Shown in pieces: positions 11,255-22,969 of a DNA stretch of 64,000 nt (within the stretch, counting starts at the first letter, position 1; every line of letters begins with the position of its first letter). The notes below the pieces were generated by a model that made no database searches, was not told where the DNA came from, and saw only the letters and a program-made list of their open reading frames with translations. The DNA lies in the NCBI RefSeq assembly GCF_019320115.1, contig NC_089587.1, positions 87,934,939-87,998,938 of the forward strand, read 5' to 3'. The position numbers and the translations under genes are program-made. This stretch comes from Miscanthus floridulus (taxonomy: Eukaryota; Streptophyta; Magnoliopsida; Poales; Poaceae).

Positions 11255-14200
11255 GTCAATCATAAAGACAGAGGAAGGCATTGGGTTCTTGATAGTGGGT
11301 GCACTCAACACATGACCGATGATGCTAGAATGTTAAATTCAATCAACACCAATAGCAATGATGGTTATGATAGTATCACATTTGGTGACAATGGCAAAGG
11401 CAATGTCAAAGGTCTTAGCAAGATTGCAATATCCAATGACTTGAGCATATCCAATGTGTTGCTAGTTGAGAGCTTGAATTTTAATTTGCTATCCATGGCA
11501 CAATTATGTGATCTTGGATTTAAGAGCATATTTGGAGTAGATGATGTAGAGATCATAAGTGTAGATGGCTCAAATTTGATCTTCAAAGGATTTAGATATG
11601 AGAATCTATACTTGGTTGACTTCAATGCTAGTGAAACTCAATTGTCAACATGCCTGTTCACTAAATCTAGCATGGGTTGGTTATGACATAGAAGGCTTGG
11701 TCATACTGGAATGAAATAATTAAATAGATTGATTAAGCATGATCTAGTTAGAGGCTTGAAGGATGTGGTATTTGAAAAGGACAAACTTTGTAGTGCTTGT
11801 CAAGCCGAAAAACAAGTTGGAAACACCCATCCTAAGAAGGGTATGATGAGTACTAGCAAGGCATTTGAGTTGTTGCACATGGATTTGTTTGGGCCAACAC
11901 AATACACTAGCATCGGTGGAAACAAATATGACTTTGTGATAGTGGATGACTTTACTAGATACACATGGGTATCCTTTCTAGTGGAAAAAAGTAATGTGTT
12001 TGCAACTTTCAAATCATTTATCAAGGGCATTCACAATGAATTTGAAACAACCATCAAGAGAGTTAGAAGTGATAATGGTAGTGATTTTAACAACACTAGA
12101 ATTGATGAGTTATGTGATGATTTTGGAATTAAACATCAATTCTCGGCCAAGTACACCCACAATCAAATGGCCTTGTTGAGAGAAAGAATAGAACCCTTAT
12201 TGACCTAGCAAGGTCTATGCTTAGTGAGTACAATATGAGTCAATCTTTTTGGGCCGAAGAAATCAACACCGCATGCTACTATATCAACCGATTGTATTGT
12301 CACCCATTGAAAGAGAAGACACCTTATGAGCTCTTAAATGGTAGAAAGCCCAACATTGCATATTTTCAAATCTTTGGTTACAAATGCTATATATTGAAGA
12401 AAGACACTAGATTGGAAACGTTTGACAATAAATGTGATGAAGGGTTCCTTGTTGGTTACTCCACTACAAGCAAAGCATATAGAGTTTGGAATTTGGATAG
12501 TGGTACTCTTGAGGATGTACATGATGTTGAATTTGATGAAACCAAGGGTTCTCAAGATGATAATAAGAACTTGGAAGATGTTAGAGGCATTCAACTTTCA
12601 AATGCCATGAAGAACATGGATGTTGGTGAATTGAGGCCAAGAGAAGTGATAGATGAAGAAGATGACAATGTGCAAGTGCTCTCTAATTCAAATGAAGAAG
12701 TTGATGCAAATCAAGCTAGTTCATCAACTCAAGTGTAAGATCAACAAGTGGCTAGTACATCATCTCAACCACATGCAAATAATCAAGTGCAAGTACTTCA
12801 AGCGACACATATTGCAAGAGATCACCCATTGGACACTATAATGGGAGACATTTCTAGAGGTGTACAAACAAGATCAAGATTGGCATCGTTTTATGAGCAT
12901 TTCTCATTTGTATCATCCATTGAATCAAAGAAGATATAAGCAGCCTTGAAGGATGTTGATTAGGTGAATGCTATGCATGAAGAGCAAAACAACATCATAA
13001 GAAATCAAGTATGGGAATTAGTTGAGAGGCCAAAGGGACACAATGTGATTGGAACCAAATGGGTCTTTCGCAACAAGAGAGATCACAATGGGATAGTTGT
13101 AAGGAACAAAGCAAGATTGGTAGCACAAGGTTACACTCAAGAAGAGGGTCTTGACTTTGGAGAAACATATGCTCCGATTGCAAGATTGGAAGCAATTATG
13201 ATCTTGTTAGCCTATGCTTGTGCCCACAACATTAAGCTCTATTAAATGGATGTCAAGAGTGCATTTCTCAATGGCTACATCAATGAAGAAGTGTATGTTG
13301 AAGATGACAAAAATCCCAACCATGTGTCCAAGTTGAAGAAGGCTTTGTATGGTTTGAAGCAAGCACCTAGAGCATGGTATGAGAGGTTGAGGGACTTCCT
13401 ACTCTCTAAAGGGTTCATTATGGGAAAGGTTGACACCACTCTTTTCACCAAGAAGATTGGCAAGGACTTGTTTGTGTTGCAAATATATGTGGATGACATT
13501 ATCTTTAGATCAACCAATCAAGACTATTGTGAAGAGTTTGGGAAGATGATGGCTAATGAATTTGAGATATCCATAATTAGAGAGTTGAGTTACTTCCTTG
13601 GTCTTCAAATCAAGCAATTGAAGAATGGTACATTTGTGAGTCAAGGCAAGTACATCAAAGATATGCTCAAGAAGTTTGGAATGAATGAGAGTAAATCCAT
13701 TAGTACACCAATGGGGATAAATGGCAATTTGGATAGTGATGCAAGTGACAACATGGTGGATCAAAAGTTGTATCGATCTATGATTGGAAGCCTACTCTAT
13801 GTGACCACATCAAGACCGGATGTCATGTTTAGTGTATGCATGTGTGCAAGATTTCAAGCCTCTCCAAGAGAAAGTCATTTGAAGGCAACAAAGAGAATAT
13901 TGAGGTACTTGAAGCATACACAAAATGTTAGTTTGTGGTATCCCAAAGGAGCAAAGTTTGAGCTAGTTGGTTATTTCGACTAGGATTATGCAGAATGCAA
14001 AGTTAAGAGAAAGAGCATATCGGACACATGTCAACTATTGGAAATGTCACTTGTATCTTGATCATCAAAGAAACAAAATAGTGTGGCACTTTTAAACGCT
14101 GAAGCTGAATACATACCCATCGGTAGTTGTTGTGCACAAATTCTTTGGATGAAGGCCACGTTGAATGATTTTGGAATCAAGTTCAAACAAGTGCCATTGC

Positions 14201-14439
14201 TATGTGACAATGAGAGTGCTGTCAAGCTCACCAACAACCTGGTTCAACATGCAAGAACAAAGCACATTGATGTCCGCCACTATTTTGTTAGAGATCATCA
14301 ACAAAAAGGGGACACTTCAATTGAGAGTGTAGACACCGAAGATCAACTTATCGATATATTCACCAAGCCACTTGATGAGAAAAGGTTTTGCAAGCTAAGG
14401 AATGAATTGAACATATTAGATTTCTCAAATATGTGTTGA
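11255..14439 (+). pseudogene. pol: C1 pol remnant (protease, integrase, reverse transcriptase, RNase H)
   Basis: Copia domain order is visible. Protease: WVLDSGCTQHMT near 11281. Integrase: RRLGH, then CSAC and the catalytic-type HMDLFGP and RSDNG segments; the region of the third acidic residue is destroyed by a frameshift at about 12165. Reverse transcriptase: KWVFRNKRDHNG, ARLVAQGYTQEEG and YVDD near 13490. RNase H: near 14083-14300 with EAEY and LCDNESAVKL. Lesions include TGA at 11684, TAA at 11717, the 12165 frameshift, TAA at 13243 before [13 protein letters not shown] at 13981 and TGA at 14059. It has also lost 18 bases near 13300 (QPPGFE, kept in C2). Several lesions are shared with C2. 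Confidence 0.92.
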
Positions 14440-15578
14440 TGCACCCCCAAATAATATGACATGCCTCTCCTTTGAGCAATCCAAGGTAAAAGTTGATTGG
14501 CATGGTATTCATATGTTGCTAAGGACATGTTTAGTGCATCTAGTCATTCCTCATGTCTTATAGGCTCATTCATGAAAATCAAATGAATTTGATGCTTGTA
14601 TAGTACCTCTATTGCTTCTATGCTTGACTTGATCTAGTGGTAGCATATGGCATGTTTGTGGGCTTATGAACCTAGTGTTTGATCTAGAAAACAAACTAAG
14701 TGTTTAACTCAACATGGTCATGATAACCCTTGAAATTAGGTGTAAAGAAGCTTGTCCTTGGATCAAATTGAGGTAAATATCTTTGGCAAGTGCTCTAGAT
14801 TGAACCAAAATTTGGGAAAATGATCATCACCCCATTGATTGACATTGATAATCTTAACCAAATCTAAAATTAAACCTTTGTGGTCATTGATGACAAAGGG
14901 GGAGAAGTAATGCACAAAGATAGGAAAAGATGACAAAGGGGGGAGAACTTTGACATAGGGGGAGATTTATGAAAGAAAGGGGATCAAATTAAAATTTTGA
15001 GCACACAAGTAGGGGAGCAAGCTCATGGACTTATATGATGCATTTGAATGTGCATTCACATATGCTTCCTTGCATTTGTCAAGTTTAAATTCAATATCCA
15101 TGCTTATGTGGTGTATGCTAGTTGTAGGTTTGAATGATGAAATGAAAAACTAGCATTCATAGGATGTTAGTTAGATGTGCCTTGCTTTGGTTTTCACAAG
15201 TGGTACTAGAGCATTACTTATAATGTTGATCTCATGAGGTATCTAGTTCTTTCTTATGCTTTGCAAGTGGTATCTAACTAATGATGGTGCTAAGGACGGT
15301 ATATTTGGTGCACTCCAATTGGTATCACGCTTCAAAGGTCCATCTCTTATACCTTAGCATCATTTGGTAGACATTACTTTCCCACATTTCCTATCTATGC
15401 ATATGTGCAAGCTTCAATCCAAACTCTTAGCACATATGTAGGGGGAGCTAATGCTACCAATTCAGGATCATAAAACTTGTCCAAATCCTTTGCACATGGT
15501 AAAAAATGCTTGGGCAAGCAACATGGATTCAAAATGATTTCAATTCATATCCTTGTGAAAGGGTTGTCATCAATTACC
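14440..15578 (+). other. C1 3' untranslated region with serial polypurine runs
   Basis: Non-coding tail between pol and the PPT. It carries repeated purine runs of the AGGGGGAG type, at about 14898, 14938, 14958 and 15440. I see no open frame of note. Multiple PPT-like runs in this region are known for Sireviruses, from memory of published work on their non-coding motifs. They may be spare plus-strand primers. Confidence 0.75.
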
Positions 15579-15592
15579 AAAAAGGGGGAGAT
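15579..15592 (+). other. Polypurine tract of C1
   Basis: AAAAAGGGGGAGAT directly precedes the LTR start TGAAAGCT at 15593. The same arrangement closes C3 (47021-47035) and C5 (58061-58074). Confidence 0.88.
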
Positions 15593-17052
15593 TGAAAGCT
15601 CTAGTTTGGTTTTGGTGAATTGATGAAACCCTAGGTACTAACCTAATTGCTCTAAGTGGATATGAGTTAGGTTAAGTACATTCCAAGTGGTGGAGCAATT
15701 TGATGAAGATCACGATGATGGTAGAGGCCATGGTGATGATCAAGTGCTCGGAATTGGAAAAGAAGAAAGAGAAAAATAAAAATGGGCTCAAGGCAAAGGT
15801 GATATCCATAGGGCCATTTTGTTTTGGTGATCAAAAGACTTAGTGAGTGTGATCACATTTAGGATCGATAGCCATACTATTAAGAGGGGTGAAACTCATC
15901 ATGAAATGCGGTTATCAAAATGCCACTAGATATTCTAATTCATTGCATATGCATTTAGATCTAGTGAGTGCTAACACCCTTGGAATTTAGCTTAGAATGT
16001 TGCTAACTCACATACACAAGTGTTGGGATACTTGGAGTTGGCATACGTGCACAAGGGTGAAGTGATCACGCTTGAAAAGAGTTGAAACAGGGCGTCGGAC
16101 CCTGCTTCTCGAGGTGTCGGACCAGGACATCCCTGGGTCCAATGGCTAACCCTAACTTAGGCATGCAGTCATAGGGGTGTCGGACCCTGGTGATCGAGGG
16201 CATCGGACAGGTCATGCGCATTGTTCATTCAGTGCCACACGAGGGGGTCTGCGTAGACGCGACATGTGGCGGCGTTGGACTCACCCTGGAGTCTGATGGT
16301 AGGCGTTAGACCAGCATCCGAGGGTTTTTACCCTCTCTAGTGCTCTCTAGACGTTGTCGGACCCTCCCTATGTGGAGTTCGATGGTGCGTCTGAAGCCGA
16401 GTCCGACGGTGACGATCAGCGCTTGTCAGTGAGCCGTTGCTTGGCAACTGTCATTTTGAATGAAACGGGACATGTGGCAGCGTGGGAGTGGACGTGGCAG
16501 GGCATCGGACAATGCATCGGATGGTCCAATGACCCATGTAGCCAAGTCCGACATTCACTTAAGTGACCTAACGGCTCTTTGCTCTTGGGGTGTCTATTTA
16601 ATTAAAAGGGCCAGCCTTAGGCGCCCTCTCTTGGCACTTTGACATGCTTTTCATCCCTTAGAGCTAAGCTACACCTCTCCAACCACTCTACCTTGATTGA
16701 TTCATCTTTTGGTCAGATTAGAGAGCATCCATGTGCATTGCTTTGAGTGATTGGATCTAGAGGCACTTGGTGTTTGTGTTTCGCTGTAGATTTCTCTTGT
16801 TACTCTTGGTGGTTGCCACCACCTAGATGGCTTGGTGCAGCAAGGATCATCGAGAGGAGGAAGGTGCTTGTCTCTGGCTCCAATCATGGTGATTGTGTGG
16901 GGTTCTTGACCTTTCCCTGGCGGAGAGCTAGAAGGTACTCTAGTGGATTGCTCATAGCTTGTGGATCCCCATCTTATGTTGGTTGTGCGGCGCCTGATTG
17001 TGGGTTAGGCGTGTGATGCCTATTAGCGCATAAACCTCTAAGTGGGTTAGGC
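15593..17052 (+). mobile_element. Sirevirus LTR shared by C1 and C2, 3' end missing
   Basis: It starts TGAAAGCTCTAG after the PPT. The U3-like part (16090-16560) is crowded with GTCGGAC-type repeats and their inverted form GTCCGAC. It aligns with 27124-27420 plus 42705 onward in the C2 3' LTR. The homology stops at about 17045, where the expected tail (about 440 bp, including the LTR end and PBS) is missing and C2 gag begins. A short duplication of GGGTTAGGCGTGTGA sits at the junction. So the LTR-to-gag join is a deletion, not a normal leader. Confidence 0.88.
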
Positions 17053-17650
17053 GTGTGAATTATCCATATTGGAAGGCAAAGATGATCACCTATATCAAGT
17101 CAGTCAATAGAAAGGTGTGGAAGGTGGTGGTGACCAAGTTTGAGGTAGCCGATCTAGAGAATCCCACCGCGACCGAAGAGATATTGCTTCAAAACAATGA
17201 CATAGCTCTTAGTGCCATTCATGATGCTCTTGATGAGAGAACATTTGAGCAAATCAAGAATTTGGAGATAGCTCATGATGCATGGAACAGGTTGGAGGAA
17301 TCATTTGAGGGCACTCAAGCTGTGAAGGGCACCAAAGCTTATATTCTCAAGAAGTTTGCTAGTTTCAAGATGAAGGATGATAAGAGTGTGCCGGAGATGT
17401 TTCATAGGCTCAAAGTGCTTGTCAATGATCTTAAAGCACTTGGTGAAGAAGTGAAGGACAAGGATTTCTCTCACAGCTCTTGAGATGTCTACCCACAAGA
17501 TTTGGCATGTTGGTCACCATTCTAGTGAGGAGTGGTTTGGACACAATGACACCAAACCAAGTGTTGGGAGATATCATGACTGATGATGCATATAGATGAC
17601 AATGAGAAGGAAGAAAAGGACAATGAGAAGAAAGATGACAAGAAGGATGA
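17053..17650 (+). pseudogene. gag: C2 gag, 5' part
   Basis: This continues the same copia gag core as C1 (NYPYWKAKM onward) at near identity. The start codon is gone: the frame opens on GTG formed at the deletion junction with the upstream LTR. A frameshift near 17478 breaks the frame relative to C1 (HSS stop instead of HRFLRCLP). The gene is then cut at 17650 by a gypsy solo LTR; it resumes at 21545 after the duplicated GATGA. Confidence 0.88.
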
Positions 17651-20600
17651 TGTAACAGAACCGGCCAATTTATATGAGCATAAGTACGAAAGCAATCACT
17701 GGAGTGATCAAACCATCATACTTGAACCCATATAAATTCGATAGTCAACTGAAACCATGAAGGATTTCAAACCAACTTGCATACAACCAAGATCACAGTA
17801 ATTCAACATAACAAGTTACATGTTACATCCATTTCACAAGTAGTTCACAAGTACCTCATACATCAGAGTACACATAGTTATTACAAAACGAGTTCACAAA
17901 TAGCGGAAGCAAAGTAGTTTGAGACCATCACACACACTTAGTTCAAATACAAGCTAGTTCCATAGTCATATCCAGCAAAAATAGTAAGATAAGATAACAT
18001 AGATGATCATGCCAATGATCTAATCTTCATCCTCTGCAGGGTGGAGACAATACTTGCAGTAGCCATTATAGAGCACGTCATCTGCAACAAGGGTGAATAA
18101 ACCCTGAGTATGAGAATGTACTCAGCTAGACTTACCTGTCATAAACCAAAAATAAATGACACCAAGGAGTATGCAAGGCTTTATCGGTGGATCTTGCTTA
18201 ACAACCATTTTGCATAAAAGCTTTAGGGATATGAGAGCATAATTTAGATTATGAGTAAGCAGCAAGTTATCAATATTAACCTGTCAACTAGATTAGCACC
18301 TGTAATAGAGCAAGCAATTGATTTAACTCCAAACATTAGTAACCATATCCGGTATAATGTTGTATTATCATCATCATCGATTTAACCATCAAGTTCCATT
18401 AAGTGCATCTACGTTGCCGCTACTCAGTCAAGTTCTCACTATCCAGGAGAGACGGTGATTCGAATCGATTCCTATCTAGCTAGAGGGGTATTCCTAACAC
18501 AAACCCAATCAACCTGATCAGTGGTTTCCCTGGGTCACCTTTGGTATAACTCAGGAATCATGGGTCCATGCAGTGCCGCACTCTTAGGGAGTCCAGTCTG
18601 CTAGGTGGTCAATCTCACCTTTTGGACTTACGCCAATGGCTCCCCGCACATCCTTACTACCACCAAAGTGCGCACTTTCACTTCTCGGCTTTCAGCTTGA
18701 GTTGAGCTACTCGGCTTCGTGGTCAGAACGAGTTATCTAGCCAACTAAGTGATAGGCATGCGTTCAACATGACATAAGGACATACAGCAAATTGGTCCTT
18801 AACTGACATAGACGGGGATAGATCCACACCCAAGACCTCCTTGGCTTGTTGCTTCTTTATCGACATCCCGCCCGGTCACAATTCATTATTAACACATGGT
18901 TATTTTCCACGATAGCAAATATAGCCAACCGCGACCAGACATCATCCTAACTTGCAGGTGACAGGAAATCACCTGACTTTTACCGGTCTAAGCAAGGCTA
19001 AGCTTTGATTCACTCCTAGACCTAAATAGGATTCAGGGTACGTTTACTAGACAAGGAATATATATGCAACAAGTGTTTGCATCCAGTTCCTATCACTTAA
19101 TGCATCACAAATAAAGATACTCAAATTAACCATTTTCAAAACATAGGAGACTTACAATGCTCCGGGGCTTGCCTTTTAGAAAATATGAAGGTTGGTGATC
19201 GGGACACTCAAGAACTTCTTTGTCGGCTCCTTCTTCGGGGGCCTGCACCTCCTGCTCCTGAGCTTGCTGCTGCTCCTCCGGAAGTACTGGCTCGAATTCT
19301 AGAAGCATGACTCCCTCCAGAACACCTATTGCATGCATATGCATAGTATAAGAATCATGCATGCACAAGAGATGGAATATGATGATGAAATGTACAGCCA
19401 TGGATGAATGGACGCATGAACAATATGATAATACAAGCTTTACATCTATTTTACCGAGTAGGTGTATATCTCTATTAGAAAACAAGAACTGCACACTCAC
19501 CAAGCTCTAACAACCTAAGATAAAGTTGTTCATCTTTAGTAAGAGGTTTAGCACCTGCAACTAACAATTTATCTTAATTAGCCTAGCATCTAAATCATCA
19601 CGTCAACTCATATAAAGCAAACAAGTCATTCACTGCACTCAACAGTTTTTAGGCTGCAAACAATAGCTACAAGTTTGATCCATAACTGGAGTTCTATAGA
19701 TCCAAATACCATGATTTAAGACTTTATGGAAAGCTTATAAGATTGTCTAAAACTTTTATTTAATCACCAAAGTCTAATTCAAATTCAAACTAGGTCACCT
19801 AGACTGATCTTGCAAAACTGTCCGTGGATTCCAGAGAGCAGACAGTTGGAAGTGCTGTCTTCCAACTGACATAACTCTCAAACTATTGAGCCAACTGCCA
19901 CCAAATTTTAACAGGAGATAGATACATAAGTTATCTACAATATTTGTATTCACCACTTTCCCAGCAACTCAATTTATCATGGTGAACTTTATACAGTTCC
20001 CAGAACTGTCCAGAAAGACACAACACAAAAAAATAATTATTAACTTCCGTTGTAAACATACAAATGAACAAAACCAACTTTACTAACTCATCATACATGT
20101 TGAAAGAACACCAGAAAACATAGTCTCCATTCCTAAATAAATTATTTTTAGGCCTTTAATAATTTATTTAGAGACTTAGGTTAAATAATAAACATACGTC
20201 CAAAGTATACAGAAAATTCCACAAAAATTATAGTAGCTTATATATGTCCCTAATAGGCTACTGTATAAATTTCACATCATTTCAACAAGCATAACATCCT
20301 ACACAAAAATGACAAGCCCGCAGGGCTTAAAATAGCATAAATAGAAAACCCTAGTGAAAAGTGTCAAGCAACAGATTTTATATTTTTCTTCGGTTCATCA
20401 TAACACTATAACACTGTACAAAAAGTTTCATGCTCACTGGATACATATTTTTACCATGAAAAATAGCATAAGAATATCCTAATCATAAAAGGGAAATTAA
20501 AACTCAAAAACTATTCATGCAATGACTCTCAAATTTTTACTAGAGCTTCTACATATCCATAATAGCTCACCATACAAATTTCATAATTTTAGGAGCATTA

Positions 20601-21544
20601 AAACTTTAGATATAATTTAAACAAGTTTGCCTCCATTTAAAAACACATTTCAAGTTTCATTTTAATTCTTCTAGGAACTCTACTACAAGTGCTCATATTA
20701 TATTTTTCATAAATACTACACTTCAGCAAGATCCTAACAAAATTGGAATCACCCAATTTGGATCTACCAAACTTGAGATATAAATTTTACAAAACAACAT
20801 TCAAAACTAAACAAATGCACTAGCTTTCTGGATCTGGGTCACTGACACGTGGAAGTTCAACGCTCCATATCTCCTAACCTGTGATGATCTAGCGGCGTAG
20901 TTGACAAAGTTGGAGATCCAAGGGAGTACTACCACTTTTCCAATTGGAGCTCGAGCTGGTTTGGCTAGGTTAGGGATATACAAAGCTCCAAACATGGGGA
21001 CATGAAACTGAAAATCAGCCCTCGGACTTAGAAAATTTCTAAGTCCTCAAATAGCCCCCAAAACAGACTTGTGGGCCATGTTTGAGACTGTTCCACACAT
21101 TTTCATGACTTGGCCTCTAAACAAAGTTTGTTCCCCATATAATTTGCTACAATTTTGCTTTAGGTTGCTCAGACATGCAAACACTCTAAGTGGTACTTTT
21201 TAAACAATCAAACATAAGAGCTCTAGGGTCAACAATGGTCAAACCATGACTTGAAATCATAATTAGGCAACATGGTCAACATGAACATTGTTCCTAATGA
21301 CATTCTCAGTGTAACTAAGGTATTTTAGTTACCCACATTCATCACTTGCACTCAATCACCCATGATCATAAAGCATACATACAATGAAACTTTAAAAGAA
21401 CAATAGCATGTTTCACATGTTTCATCGCAATGTTTTATATAGAAATGCTTATGCATGACTGAATGATGCTTATGAATGAGATGATGATGCACATGCTCAA
21501 GTGATGCAAGTGTTTTAGTGCAACCATAACACTGAGGTGTTACA
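17651..21544 (-). mobile_element. Gypsy (Tekay-type) solo LTR with GATGA target-site duplication
   Basis: On the minus strand it begins TGTAACACCTCAGTG at 21544 and ends GGTTCTGTTACA at 17651, so the termini are TG...CA. The 3894-bp block is flanked by GATGA at 17646-17650 and 21545-21549, inside C2 gag, with no PBS, PPT or coding region. This is the signature of recombination between two LTRs that removed the interior. It is related to the G1 and G2 LTRs (shared hairpin, palindrome and end sequence) but diverged. It lacks their GC-rich island and is 500-700 bp shorter. The frame at 19126-19503 is not recognisable. Confidence 0.94.
18104..18125. promoter_or_regulatory. Conserved hairpin in the solo LTR
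   Basis: CTGAGTAT...GTACTCAG is the counterpart of the hairpins at 8348, 27869 and 38761, with one mismatched stem pair. It lies beside AGCTAGACTTACC, the reverse of the GTAAGTCTAGCT block found next to the others. Confidence 0.55.
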
Positions 21545-22958
21545 GATGACAAGAAGAATAGTGTGGCATTCAAGGCCACATCATCATCAAAGGGCAAGGC
21601 AAAGCAAGAAGATTCAAGTGAAGATGAGGAGTACATGAGCTTTGATGAGTTAGATGATGAGAAGATGGCTCTCTTTGTGAAAAGGTTTGGCAAATTCATG
21701 ATGAAGAAGGGCTATCTGCTAGAAGAAAGAAGTCATCATCAAGGAACAAGGATGGACCAAGAAGGTTCTTCAAGTGTGGTAGCAAGGATCATCTTGTTAT
21801 TCAATGCCCCTACAATAGTGAAAATGAAGATGATGACAAAAAGGGCAAGAAGAAGGACAAGAAGGAAAAGAAAGAAAAGAAGGACAAGATGACCTTTAAG
21901 GAGAAGAACAAGGGTGATTCATATGTGGTCACTTGGTATAGTGATGCTTCCTCAAGTGATGATGATAAGACCACCAAAAAGAAGGCTCTTGCAAGCATTG
22001 CCATAAATGAGAAGACCTCTCTCTTTGACACTCCATCGACATGCTTCATGGCTAAGGCCACTAAGGTACAATCCGATGATGTGTGTGATGAGGAACATGA
22101 TAAAAATGAAAGTGATAGGGATGATGATGAACCAACTAAAGATGAACTATTTGACATGCTAGAAGATGCTAAAAAACATTTTGATATTAAGAGAAGGGAA
22201 TGCAAAGCCTTGACTAAGGAACTAAAGCCCTTAGGAAAGCCTTTGATGAGCTTAATGTGTCTCATGAGAGTCTAAAGGAAGACCATAAGGAGCTTGGCAA
22301 GACTCACAAGAAGCTTGAAAAAGCTCATTCCTCTCTACTTAATGAGCAAAATGAGAAGGATCATATTGTAACATGTGAGGTAGGCTTAATATATGATATA
22401 ATTGAAGAATCATTCTATAAGCCTATTGTTGTTGGTTCCACTAACCATTCTAGTAGCATCTCCACTTCTACCTCATCTAGTAGTGATGGTTTCAATTGTG
22501 ATACCTCACTAATGGTTGAGAATGAAACCCTCAAGGAGGTAAATGAGCTCACTCGCACCTTAGGCAATGCCTATGGTGGTGAGGCCTGCTTGCTTAAGTG
22601 CTTGGGTAGCCAAAAGTTTTCTCTTAACAAAGAGGGATTAGGCTATACCCCTAACAAAGGCAAGGCAGACTTTGCTACTCACAAGACTAGTTTTACGAAG
22701 GGCAATGGTCGGTTTGTAATAGATGCAAGCAAGTTGGGCATGTAGAGCAATATTGCAAAAACAAGAAATCACATGCTAATGTATGCTATATCAAGTTTGA
22801 TTCTTGTTATTTGCTTACCAAGGGTGTGCATGGGGTGCAAGCTAAGTTTGTTGGTACTCCAATTGTGGGCTCAAATAAAAAAGACATTTGGGTGCCAAAG
22901 AGCTTAGTCACTAACCTTCAAGGACCCAAGCAAGTTTGGGTACCTAAAAGGAATTGAT
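21545..22958 (+). pseudogene. gag: C2 gag, 3' part
   Basis: Continuation of C2 gag after the solo LTR: an acidic segment, the nucleocapsid and a coiled-coil spacer, nearly identical to C1 9822-11243. The zinc knuckle is damaged: the first Cys is Phe (FFKCGSKDH), whereas C1 keeps it. Frameshifts occur near 21715 and again near 22235; the latter is shared with C1. The long frame 22257-22745 encodes the Lys/Glu/Leu-rich predicted coiled coil and the Ser-rich spacer. Confidence 0.87.
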
Positions 22959-22969
22959 TTTCTTTTGTA

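Noticed and set aside
19126..19503. 125-codon ORF in the solo LTR
   Set aside because: It starts on a non-ATG-like context within an LTR and has no family resemblance; the related LTRs do not keep the frame.
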